Positions 56,158 through 64,000 of a DNA stretch of 64,000 nucleotides are shown here, piece by piece. This DNA is from Ciceribacter thiooxidans (GTDB taxonomy: Bacteria; Pseudomonadota; Alphaproteobacteria; Rhizobiales; Rhizobiaceae). The stretch is from positions 620,001-684,000 of the forward strand of contig NZ_CP059897.1 of NCBI RefSeq assembly GCF_014126615.1. Reading direction: 5' to 3'. The translations under genes and the position numbers were made by a program. Every line of letters starts with the position of its first letter. Within the stretch, counting starts at the first letter, position 1. The notes beneath the pieces are model-generated. The model saw nothing but the letters and a program-made list of their open reading frames with translations, ran no database searches and was not told the DNA's origin.

Positions 56158-57030
56158 ATGCCAGAACTGATGCAGTTTCTCCTTTCCGGCGTGACGGTCG
56201 GTGCGGTCTATGCGCTCGTGGCGCTGGGCTTCACCATTATCTACAACGCCTCCGATGTCGTGAATTTCGCCCAGGGCGAATTCGTGATGCTGGGCGGCAT
56301 GATCACGGTCTTCGCCTTTGAAGCGGGCCTGCCGCTGCCGTTGGCAGCGCTGATTGCGATTGCCGCGACCGCAGCGGTCGGTGTCGCCCTCAACAAGCTC
56401 GCCATCGAACCCGCACGCGGCGCCCCCGTGGTGTCGCTGATCATCATCACCATCGGCGCGTCGATCTTCATTCGAGGCGTGACGCAGCTCGTCTTCGACA
56501 AGCAGCTCCATCGCTTCCCGGCCTTCACCGGCGACGAGCCGATCAGGATTCTCGCCGCGACGATCCTGCCGCAGAGCCTGTGGGTCATCGCCGGCGCCGT
56601 CCTGGTGTTCATCGCGCTCTGGCTCTTCTTCACCCGGACGCTGACCGGAAAGGCGGTGCTCGCCACCTCCAACAATCGTGTCGCAGCCCAGCTCGTCGGC
56701 ATCAACACCAACTGGGTCATGACGCTGTCCTTCGCACTCTCGGCCGCCATCGGCGCGCTCGCGGGTGTGCTCGTCACTCCGATTACGCTGACGAGCTATG
56801 ATCTTGGCATTGCGCTTGCCCTCAAGGGCTTCGCCGCGGCCATGCTCGGCGGGATGGGCAACCCGAAGGGTGCTCTGGTCGGCGGCCTGCTGCTCGGCCT
56901 CCTAGAAGCGCTGACCGCCGGCTTCATCAGTTCCCAATACAAGGACGCGGTCGCCTTCGTGGTCATTCTCGCGGTCCTCTTCGCCATGCCGCAAGGCCTC
57001 TTCGGGCGTAATGCGGTCAACAGGGTATGA
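56158..57030 (+). CDS. livH: LivH-type permease
   Basis: This 290-residue inner-membrane permease has about eight hydrophobic segments and the LivH features YALVALGFTIIYNASDVVNF and GMGNPKGALVGG. It is one half of the channel of a branched-chain-amino-acid-type importer, here dedicated to the paa locus. The downstream livM start overlaps its stop by four bases. Confidence 0.92.
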   Translation: MPELMQFLLSGVTVGAVYALVALGFTIIYNASDVVNFAQGEFVMLGGMITVFAFEAGLPLPLAALIAIAATAAVGVALNKLAIEPARGAPVVSLIIITIGASIFIRGVTQLVFDKQLHRFPAFTGDEPIRILAATILPQSLWVIAGAVLVFIALWLFFTRTLTGKAVLATSNNRVAAQLVGINTNWVMTLSFALSAAIGALAGVLVTPITLTSYDLGIALALKGFAAAMLGGMGNPKGALVGGLLLGLLEALTAGFISSQYKDAVAFVVILAVLFAMPQGLFGRNAVNRV

Positions 57031-57989
57031 CGATGCGGCTCACGGTAAAACAGACCACGCTACTCGTTCTGGCTCTGCTCATAGCGGTGACGCCATTCTT
57101 CTTTCCGTCCGCCTTCTATTTCCGGGTTGGCTCGCTCCTGTTCGTCAACGGCGTAGCGGTGCTCGGCATCGTCATCCTGACGGGCTTCGCCGGACAGATC
57201 AGCCTCGGCCACGCCGGCTTTGCCGGGATCGGTGCCTATGCCTCGGCACTGGCACCTGTGCATCTCGGCCTTCATCCGGCCGTCGCCGCGATCCTCGGCG
57301 CGGGACTTTCCGCGGTGGTCGCCTACGTCGTCGGTCGCCCGATCCTGCGGCTCAAGGGGTACTATCTCGCCGTTGCATCGCTCGGCTTCGGCATCCTCGT
57401 CTCCATGGTGCTCTCGAACGAGGCATGGCTGACCGGTGGCCCGGACGGCATCGCTGTTGCCGATCTCGGCCTCCGCCAGGCGCTCAAGAAGCTCGGCCTC
57501 GAGCTCTCGGCACCGGAATTCTGGTACTTCTTCTGTGGCCTCTGCCTGCTGGTCGGTGCGTGGTTGGCGCTCAATCTCTACGATAGCCCGACCGGCCGTG
57601 CGCTTCGTGCCCTTCACGGTTCGGAAATCGCCGCAAGCACGGTCGGTGTCGACGTACCCCGGGCAAAGCTTCAGGCCTTCGTCATCTCGGCGGTCTATGC
57701 CTCGGCCTCTGGCTCTCTGCTCGCCCTGCAGAACAAGTTCATCACGCCGGATGTCGCGGGCTACATGCATTCGATCGAACTGGTCACCATGGCTGTGCTC
57801 GGCGGCGCAGGTTCAGTGTTGGGAGCGATCTTCGGTGCCGGCATTCTCACCCTCCTGCCGCAGGTGCTGACCGTGTTTGCCGAATACGAGCAAGTCGTGC
57901 TCGGCCTGGTGATGATGCTGGTGATGATCTTCCTGCGCGAGGGCCTCCTGCCGTCGCTGATGCGTCAGTTTACGGGGAGGGGAGCATGA
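57027..57989 (+). CDS. livM: LivM-type permease
   Basis: The 320-residue permease is the LivM-type partner: GFAGQISLGHAGFAGIGAYA near the N-terminus and VLGGAGSVLGAIFGAG near the C-terminus are diagnostic. It overlaps both neighbours by four bases (ATGA), indicating strict translational coupling with livH and livG. Confidence 0.92.
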   Translation: MTMRLTVKQTTLLVLALLIAVTPFFFPSAFYFRVGSLLFVNGVAVLGIVILTGFAGQISLGHAGFAGIGAYASALAPVHLGLHPAVAAILGAGLSAVVAYVVGRPILRLKGYYLAVASLGFGILVSMVLSNEAWLTGGPDGIAVADLGLRQALKKLGLELSAPEFWYFFCGLCLLVGAWLALNLYDSPTGRALRALHGSEIAASTVGVDVPRAKLQAFVISAVYASASGSLLALQNKFITPDVAGYMHSIELVTMAVLGGAGSVLGAIFGAGILTLLPQVLTVFAEYEQVVLGLVMMLVMIFLREGLLPSLMRQFTGRGA

Positions 57990-58771
57990 GCCTTCTCAGC
58001 GTCGAAGGATTGGGAATTGCTTTCGGGGGCCTGAAAGCCGTCGATGACGTGAGCTTCTCGGTCAATCCCGGGGAAATCGTCTCCGTGATCGGGCCGAACG
58101 GTGCCGGCAAGACCACATTGTTCAACATGATCTCGGGCGTCTACGTGCCGAGGTCGGGGAGGGTGAGACTGAACGGTGAGGACGTCACCGGCTTCTCGCC
58201 GCATCTGCTCGCACGCCGCGGCATGTCGCGAACCTTCCAGAACCTGCAGATCTTCCAGAACATGACGGTGCTCGAGAACGCCATCGCCGGGTTTCATCTC
58301 AGCGAAAAGGGCTCGGTTCTGGCCGACCTCTTCGGGCTCCCGGGATCGCGCCGACGCTCGCGCGATGCACGGACGGGGGCGCGGGAGCTGCTGGCTCGCG
58401 TGGGACTTGCCAATGCGGCCGAGCTCGAGGCCGGCAGCCTTTCCTATGGTGCGTTGAAGCGGCTGGAAATCGCCCGGGCGCTCGCGCTCGACACGAAGGT
58501 CCTGTTGCTCGACGAACCGGCAGCCGGCTGCAACGCCGTCGAAACCGCGGAGATCGATCACCTGATCGCCGAGGTCGCCGCCTCCGGCGTCGCAATTCTT
58601 CTGGTCGAGCACGACATGAAGATGGTGATGCGGATCTCCAACCATATCGTCGTCCTCGATCACGGGGTGAAGATCGCCGAGGGCGAGCCTGCCGCCGTTT
58701 CGCGCGACCCGAACGTGATTGCGGCCTATCTCGGAACGAAGACGGAGGAGCCGTCCCATGCTCACGGTTGA
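57986..58771 (+). CDS. livG: LivG-type ABC ATPase
   Basis: This 261-residue ATPase has Walker A GPNGAGKTT, signature LSYGALKRLEIARAL and Walker B LLLDEPAAGCN, plus the typical SRTFQNLQIFQNMTVLEN segment. It overlaps livM by four bases and livF by 14. Confidence 0.92.
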   Translation: MSLLSVEGLGIAFGGLKAVDDVSFSVNPGEIVSVIGPNGAGKTTLFNMISGVYVPRSGRVRLNGEDVTGFSPHLLARRGMSRTFQNLQIFQNMTVLENAIAGFHLSEKGSVLADLFGLPGSRRRSRDARTGARELLARVGLANAAELEAGSLSYGALKRLEIARALALDTKVLLLDEPAAGCNAVETAEIDHLIAEVAASGVAILLVEHDMKMVMRISNHIVVLDHGVKIAEGEPAAVSRDPNVIAAYLGTKTEEPSHAHG

Positions 58772-59459
58772 GGGACTGAGATCACGTTACGGCCGCATCG
58801 AAGCGCTGCACGGCATCGATCTGCACATCGATTCCGGCGAGATCGTCACCATCGTCGGCGCGAACGGCGCCGGAAAGACCACGCTTTTGCGCTGCCTGTC
58901 CGGCCTCCAGCCGGTGAGCGGCGGCGAGATCATCTTCCGTGGCGAGTCCATCGCCGCGACGCCGGCCCACAAGCGTCTCGGGCGAGGTCTTGCCCAGTCG
59001 CCCGAGGGTCGGCAGATCTTCACCAACCTGACGGTTGAAGAAAACCTGCGTCTTGGTGCCTTCCTCTTCACCGACGACCGGGTCGACCAGGACATGGAGA
59101 ACGCCTTCCAGATGTTCCCGATCCTCAGGGAGAAGCGCAATCTCGCCGCCGGCGGTTTGTCGGGCGGGCAGCAGCAGATGCTGGCGATCGCCCGTGCGCT
59201 TATGGGCCGCCCCTCCTGCCTGCTGCTCGACGAGCCGTCCATGGGGCTCGCGCCCATCCTTGTCCAGCAGATCTTCGACGTGGTCAGGAGCATGCGGGAT
59301 CTCAAGGTCACCGTGCTGCTCGTCGAGCAGAACGCCTTTGGCGCCCTCTCCGTCGCCGACCGCGGCTACGTCATGGAAACCGGCAGGATCACCATGGAAG
59401 GATCGGCCGGCGAATTGCTCGCCGATCCGCGTGTTCGAGAAGCTTATCTGGGAATCTGA
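58758..59459 (+). CDS. livF: LivF-type ABC ATPase
   Basis: This 233-residue ATPase has Walker A GANGAGKTT, the LAQSPEGRQIFTNLTVEENL segment diagnostic of LivF, signature LSGGQQQMLAIARAL and Walker B LLLDEPSMGLAP. The ATG at 58758 lies inside livG, whose stop is at 58771. It is followed after six bases by the FadJ-like gene. Confidence 0.92.
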   Translation: MLTVEGLRSRYGRIEALHGIDLHIDSGEIVTIVGANGAGKTTLLRCLSGLQPVSGGEIIFRGESIAATPAHKRLGRGLAQSPEGRQIFTNLTVEENLRLGAFLFTDDRVDQDMENAFQMFPILREKRNLAAGGLSGGQQQMLAIARALMGRPSCLLLDEPSMGLAPILVQQIFDVVRSMRDLKVTVLLVEQNAFGALSVADRGYVMETGRITMEGSAGELLADPRVREAYLGI

Positions 59460-59465
59460 TTGCAC

Positions 59466-61405
59466 ATGTCCGTTATCACCATCGCCCGTGAGGGCAAGAT
59501 CGCCGTCATCACCGTCGACAATCCGCCCGTCAACGCCTTGAGCCAGGCCGTTCGCCAGGGTCTCCTGGACGCGGTGGCCGCCCTGGACGACGATCCCGAT
59601 GTCTCGGCCGTGGTGCTCGTCTGCGCCGGGCGAACCTTCATCGCCGGCGCCGACGTCAATGAGTTCGGCAAGCCGCCACAGCCACCGCATTTGCCGGACG
59701 TCGTCTCGGCCATCGAACTGGCAGCCAAGCCGTGGATTACGGCAATCCACGGTTCGGCGCTCGGCGGCGGCTTCGAGATCGCGCTCGGCTGCCGTTTCCG
59801 GCTGGCTGCGCCGGAGGCCTCGGTCGGCCTGCCGGAGGTGACCCTCGGCATTGTCCCGGCGCCGGCGGTACGGTGCGCACCTTGCGTCTCGCGGGTGTCG
59901 AGGTCGCGGTGGATCTGGTGACGACCGGCAAGCCGGTGCGAGCACCTCGGGCAATGGAGCTCGGGCTGATCGACCGGATCGTTGAGGGCGATCTTCGTTC
60001 CGGTGTCATCGCTTTTGCCGAGGATCTTGACGACGAGCTGCCCCTTCCGATCTCTCTGCGAGCGACGCCGTCCGTGCCGGAGACCTTCTGGGAGAACGCC
60101 GAGGTCGCCATTTCCAAACGCGCCAAAGGTGAGATGGCCCCGCTGCGGGCGCTCGCGTGCCTGCGCCGGGCGACCGAGACCGATTTTGCCTCCGCGATGC
60201 AATTCGAGCGGGCAACTTTCCTCGAGCTGCGCGCCTCCGAACAGGCGGCTGCACTTCGCCATGTCTTCTTCGCCGAACGCGCAGCCCCGCGGCCGGTGGC
60301 GCTCAAAGGCATTGAGGCAAGACCGTTGCGGAACGCCGCCGTGATCGGCGGCGGCACCATGGGGGCGGGCATTGCCGCGGCGCTTCGCGATGCCGGGCTT
60401 CCGGTCGTCCTGATCGAACGGGACGATGCGGCTGTCGAACGCGGTTTTGCCAATCTGAAGGCGATCTTCGACGGGGCGGTGAAGCGCGGTCGATTGACCG
60501 AGGCGACCGCCGAAGCGCGGCTTGCCGGGGTCACGGGTTCGACCGACTATGCCGCGCTCGCCGACACCGACCTTGTGATCGAGGCGGTCTTCGAGGAGCT
60601 GTCGGTCAAGCGTCAGGTGTTCGCCGAGCTTGGCCGCGTCTGCCGCGCCGATGCGGTGCTGGCCACCAACACCTCCTATCTCGATCCCCGGGACATCGCG
60701 GAGGACCTGCCGCATCCGGGCCGGTTCATCGGCCTGCATTTCTTCAGCCCGGCCAACATCATGAAGCTCCTGGAAATCGCGCCGACACCGGAGACGGACG
60801 CCGCGACCCTCGCCACGGGTTTTGCGCTCGCCCGCCTGCTCGGCAAGGTGCCGGTCCGTGCCGGCATCTGCGAGGGCTTCATCGGCAATCGCATCCTCAA
60901 GCGTTACCGCGCCGAAGCCGAAGCGCTGGTCCGGCAGGGCGTCTCGATCGCCGACGTTGATGCTGCGATGCGTGCGTTCGGATTCGCCATGGGTCCCTTC
61001 GAGGCGCAGGACCTCGGCGGCCTTGATATCGCGTTCCTGCAGCGAGAAGGTGCGCGGGCCGCCGGTCGGGACGTTCCCGAAACGCTGGGTGACATTCTGG
61101 TGCGAGCCGGTCGCAAAGGCCAGAAGACCGGCGGCGGCTGGTACGATTACGAGGCCGGAGACCGGCGTCCGCTTCCCTCGCAGGACGTTGATCAGCTACT
61201 CCGCGACCAGATCAAGCCCGGGGCGGCTCTGGATGCAGCGGCAATCGCCGATCGTCTGGTGGGCGCAATGGCCCGCGAAGGCGAGGCAATCCTCGCTGAA
61301 GGGATTGCCGAGCGGCCGTCCGATATCGACCTGGCCGAAATCCACGGCTACGGTTTCCCGCGCTGGCGCGGCGGCCCAATGTTCTTCACATTAGCGGGCG
61401 GTTGA
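59466..61405 (+). pseudogene. FadJ-like hydratase/3-hydroxyacyl-CoA dehydrogenase, frameshifted and C-terminally short
   Basis: Across one frameshift the gene encodes about 646 residues: an N-terminal crotonase domain ([29 protein letters not shown]) and a 3-hydroxyacyl-CoA dehydrogenase domain (AAVIGGGTMGAGIAAAL, GLHFFSPANIMKLLEI). One extra G at the GG pair 59858-59859 restores [16 protein letters not shown]. The protein stops at RWRGGPMFFTLAGG, about 45-50 residues before the usual FadJ-type end, so the 3' end appears replaced. It would serve the beta-oxidation steps of phenylacetate breakdown (PaaH-type function). The frameshift may be artefactual; the short C-terminus looks real. Confidence 0.85.
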
Positions 61406-61415
61406 AAGATGAGCG

Positions 61416-61440
61416 CCGACGGCAATGCAGTTGCCGTCGG
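61416..61440 (+). terminator. Terminator-like hairpin after the FadJ-like gene
   Basis: A perfect 10-bp stem (CCGACGGCAA / TTGCCGTCGG) with a 5-base loop starts 11 bases after the stop codon and is followed by TCTCTTCC. It probably ends the paaN-livJHMGF-fadJ operon, though the following T tract is interrupted. Confidence 0.65.
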
Positions 61441-61552
61441 TCTCTTCCGCAACCTCATTGCCAGCGACAGGCGCAGCCGTTTCGGACGCAGAGATCCCTG
61501 ACCCCGCATGTTTGGCGTGCGCTATCGCGTGATGGCCTCCCCCGGATTTCGG

Positions 61553-61733
61553 GGGAAGTCGAAATCGCAGCATTCGTCTGCCTGAAGGACATGATCGCAA
61601 TAGAGCAGATCGTAACCGCGCGGTGCCGACCGTTTTTCGAACTTCCGCTCGGCTCGCCTTTTCTCCAGCTTCTCGTCGGATACCAGAAGACGGATCGCGT
61701 GGTCCTTGACGCTGAGCGCGATCGGCGTCGGAG
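61553..61733 (-). pseudogene. C-terminal remnant of an IlvD/Edd-family dehydratase
   Basis: On the minus strand about 60 codons read APTPIALSVKDHAIRLLVSD, then KLEKRRAE, then RGYDLLYCDHVLQADECCDF. This is the conserved end of dihydroxy-acid/sugar-acid dehydratases (the usual motif is HVLQADEGCDFDF). No start, no upstream catalytic domain and no [Fe-S] ligands are present. The fragment lies between the truncated FadJ-like gene and the DUF1778 gene and marks a site of past rearrangement. Confidence 0.75.
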
Positions 61734-61915
61734 CAGCTTGAGGAATTACTGGGCCATCCCTGGCCCTTTCCCGGCAAGCCACCCAAACGCGACCTCGGCA
61801 CAAAAGCCGTCGCCGACAACTGGCCCGACTTCGTTCCCGTTGCTGAGGCAGAGATCGAGGTCTTCGAACGATGGTTCTGAGATCTGTCCGATGAACTCTT
61901 TGGCTCATCCGGTCC

Positions 61916-61946
61916 TTGATACATTCGGCAGTATGCCGAATATAAT
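61916..61946 (+). promoter_or_regulatory. Promoter with embedded operator for the DUF1778 gene
   Basis: TTGATA at 61916 and TATAAT at 61941 resemble -35 and -10 boxes with a long 19-base spacer. Within the spacer is a perfect 8-bp dyad ATTCGGCA-GTA-TGCCGAAT (61923-61941) that overlaps the -10 box. This is a typical autorepression layout for a DUF1778 antitoxin. Confidence 0.7.
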
Positions 61947-61965
61947 CCTGTCAAGGAGATCAGTC

Positions 61966-62256
61966 GTGCCCAGACCCGCAAGTGAAGTCGAAACCGCCCG
62001 CCTTGAGGCACGCGTTCCCGTCCATGTCTATGAGCAGATGCAGCGCGCGGCCAAGCTGCGCGGCATGACACTGACGAGCTACCTGATCGCCACGGCGGGC
62101 GAGGATGCCCGCCGCACGGTCGAGGAAGCCGACGTGCTGCGTCTGGCGGCGGAGGATCAGGTGCGCTTTGCGAAGGCACTGATTGATCCGCCCGCGCCCA
62201 ATGTCCGTCTGGCCCGCGCGGCGAAGCATCATGTCGACGTGATCGCGCGCCGGTGA
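61966..62256 (+). CDS. DUF1778 (TacA-type) antitoxin, no toxin partner seen
   Basis: The 96-residue protein matches DUF1778 antitoxins: an N-terminal ribbon-helix-helix (ETARLEARVPVHVYEQMQRA) and a C-terminal toxin-binding segment (LRLAAEDQVRFAKALIDPPA). AAGGAG precedes the GTG at 61966 by 7 bases, which decides the start over the long upstream open frame. DUF1778 proteins normally precede a GNAT acetyltransferase toxin; none is encoded in the 250 bases downstream, so this is an orphan antitoxin. Confidence 0.82.
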   Translation: MPRPASEVETARLEARVPVHVYEQMQRAAKLRGMTLTSYLIATAGEDARRTVEEADVLRLAAEDQVRFAKALIDPPAPNVRLARAAKHHVDVIARR

Positions 62257-62506
62257 GGCCAAGGTTTGCAGTAGAGGCGTTGACCACGGCTCACCAACGC
62301 AAGACGTCCTCGTACGGCGATGAGCGGATAGACTGCAATTTGCGCGAGGTCGTCCCGCAGGACATCAATGTCAGTGACGTCAAGACAAATTGCAGGCTCT
62401 CTGCCTTGGATAGCTCTGCTTTGAGGACCTAACGCGCCAACCGCGAGTGAGTATCGCTTTCAAAGCGTCGCCCAGCAATTGCGAGATGTTGTCTATAATT
62501 TTCGAA

Positions 62507-63670
62507 TCAATCCCACAAGCAGGACAGAGGCACGGCCGCCAATCTATCGCCGAAAGGAACTATATCCGTGCTGTCGTAAAGGACGACACCATGAACGAAA
62601 CGACTGCCGGCAGCTTCGGCTAGGGCCTTCAAACCAGAAAAATCGCCGCCTCTAACTGTAGCGCTTGCCTTGACCTCTATGCCTACAATCATCCCATCGT
62701 CGCGCTCCAAGACGACGTCCACCTCCCGGCCATCTCGATCCCGAAAATGGTGGGCAGTGACCCTAAGATCTGTCGCGGTCATGAGCTTCTGGATCTCGGA
62801 GAACACAAAGCTTTCCAATAGTGCGCCGAACATTCCGCGATCAGCTTTCACCCGATCGAATGTGAGCCCGCGTATCGTCGCCAGCAGCCCGGAATCAACA
62901 AAGTGCAGCTTCGGCGTTTTCACTATCCTCTTCAGGGAATTGGTAAACCAGGGCCGCAGCGTTGTTATCAGGAAAACCTGCTCCAACAGGCCTACGTATC
63001 GTTGGCGCGTCTTGTGGCTTACGTTGATGCCAGCTCCGAACTCGGAGTAGTTGACGAGTTGGCCGGAATGCTCTGCAAGCAACCGAACAAATTTCGGCAG
63101 CTCGGTCAACTTCTCGACGTCCGCAATATCCCGCAAATCGCGCATGAGGATAGAAGTGAGGTAAGAGCGCGCCCAGTCCTGGCGGCGACGTTCGTTCTCT
63201 CGACTGAGAGCCTCTGGGAAACCGCCAAGCAAGACCAACTGAACCGGATCGTCTCCGACAATTGCGTTCGGCTGACTTTTCAACTTTCCATCAAACAAAC
63301 CTTCAAGGAAGCTCGGGCAATGACCGGCGATCTCAGCCCTTGCCAAGGGGAGCATTTGGATGGTTTCCATGCGCCCCGCCAAGCTGTCGGCAACCTTCGG
63401 CAGGGTCAGCACATTTGCCGAGCCGGTCAGTAAGAACCGACCGGGACGGTAATCTTCATCAACCGATTTTTTGATCGCCAATAGAAGGTCAGGCGCTCGC
63501 TGTACCTCATCGATAATCGCTTGATCGAGACCTCGGATGAAGCCGACCGGATCATTGTTGGCGGCTTCCAGAACCGTTTGATCATCTAAGGTTATGTAGG
63601 TGCGCTCAGACGTACCCATCTTCTTGACGAGCGTTGTTTTGCCTGCCCGGCGTGGTCGGCTAATTGGAAG
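62507..63670 (-). pseudogene. DUF4143-type AAA ATPase with damaged N-terminus
   Basis: The product resembles the AAA_14/DUF4143 ATPase family: Walker A GKTTLVKK, Walker B IIDEVQRAPDLLLAIK, sensor LLTGSANV and a C-terminal DUF4143 nuclease-like part (REVDVVLERDDGMIVGIEVKA). From the first ATG at 63619 Walker A is missing; the frame extends upstream through RRAGKTTLVKK to a stop at 63671 without a standard start. One extra base near 63657 would join it to an ATG at 63804 preceded by GAGGAT and give QLAGPRRAGKTT. So the gene is either N-terminally broken or has another missed base. Its role is unknown. Confidence 0.7.
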
Positions 63671-63804
63671 TCAATCGTCCGCAGATTGGGAATTTGAGGA
63701 GTGTCAGGCAACATGAAAGTAGTGCAACCGGCAAATTCGATGAACCATTCCGCTCCATGCGCATCGTCCGAAATCTCATTTGCCGTTCTGATGCGTGTCG
63801 GCAT

Positions 63805-64000
63805 GATATCCTCAGCAGGACGCCTGCTGCAATGATCGGGCCGGAGCGAGAGCAGACGCGGTACGGAAGGCAGCCCCCACAGCTAAGCCTGACGCGCCGC
63901 GGATGCGGTCCCAGGTGCCTCCCGCCAATGTTAGCAGTGGAAGTTCGAAAAGGTAACCAGGATCGCCGCGCGTGAATTTAGGCAGATGGGCAGCCAGAAC
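63805..64000. other. Right-hand end of window, nothing recognised
   Basis: About 200 bases upstream of the ATPase gene. A plus-strand open frame crosses it (63664-63975) but shows no ribosome site or known motif. Confidence 0.4.

Noticed and set aside
54901..56511. 536-codon minus-strand frame antisense to the Liv-type binding protein and livH
   Set aside because: It spans two real genes and their intergenic hairpin, with no ribosome site or domain.
15939..59859. Programmed ribosomal frameshifting at the six broken genes
   Set aside because: The affected families are unrelated, none is known to use recoding, there is no shared slippery heptamer or downstream structure, and all need the same one-base addition in a G/C run.
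1..64000. tRNA, rRNA, CRISPR arrays, transposase genes or integrases
   Set aside because: None was recognised on either strand; the only signs of mobility are gene remnants near 61.4-63.8 kb and the gene-poor stretch near 13 kb.

Overview
The window is GC-rich, densely coded DNA with many ABC importers, short ATGA overlaps between genes and alphaproteobacterial gene families throughout. It looks like a Rhizobiales (Hyphomicrobiales) soil or plant-associated bacterium, possibly Rhizobiaceae. The absence of housekeeping, rRNA or tRNA genes and the run of catabolic and accessory loci fit a chromid, megaplasmid or accessory chromosomal region; the replicon and species are inference.

Layout. (1) 1-12640: a D-amino-acid/peptide-type catabolic locus with an M81 (MlrC) protein, a DSD1-type PLP enzyme, a complete CUT1 ABC importer, an epimerase, an SDR, an ornithine-cyclodeaminase-family protein, an unrecognised CxxC protein and an N-acyl-D-amino-acid deacylase. 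(2) 12641-13711: a gene-poor stretch. (3) 13712-16766: an arsenic-type locus with ArsR, a Cys-tailed flavoprotein and an MFS transporter. (4) 16986-24172: a PhnF-like regulator divergent from a peptide/opine-type ABC importer that encloses a calcineurin-like phosphoesterase. (5) 24276-42731: a quinoprotein alcohol oxidation island. It holds a PQQ dehydrogenase with the lanthanide Asp signature, cytochrome c, an XoxJ-like protein, a PedABC/Lut-like ABC system, a FIST/hybrid kinase/LuxR regulator trio, NosR-like plus ApbE proteins, and a TauABC-type importer whose permease gene lies 9 kb away from its other two genes. (6) 43026-49426: VapBC, a GGDEF-EAL protein, a NIPSNAP protein and a chemoreceptor. 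(7) 49865-61405: a phenylacetate (paa) locus with its own LivJHMGF-type importer. (8) 61406-64000: a mosaic of gene remnants, an orphan DUF1778 antitoxin and a damaged DUF4143 ATPase.

Two results stand out. First, six otherwise well-conserved genes (MFS 15.5 kb, fused ABC ATPase 22.4 kb, FIST 27.3 kb, ABC ATPase 32.2 kb, beta-propeller 35.0 kb, FadJ-like 59.5 kb) are each broken by loss of exactly one base from a G/C homopolymer, and restoring one G/C restores each family sequence. This points to systematic homopolymer undercalling in the read data or, less likely, real mutation. Second, in the alcohol island a dyad of the form TACGACCWWGGTCG recurs in all three divergent intergenic regions (about 31.15, 37.2 and 41.9 kb), so these transcription units probably form one regulon, perhaps under the LuxR-type response regulator at 28.5-29.2 kb.

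The alcohol island is the best candidate for an incompletely described system. It combines a lanthanide-signature alcohol dehydrogenase and its probable lanthanide-uptake ABC system with a flavinylated NosR-like polyferredoxin and ApbE, which could be an extra route for electrons across or along the membrane.
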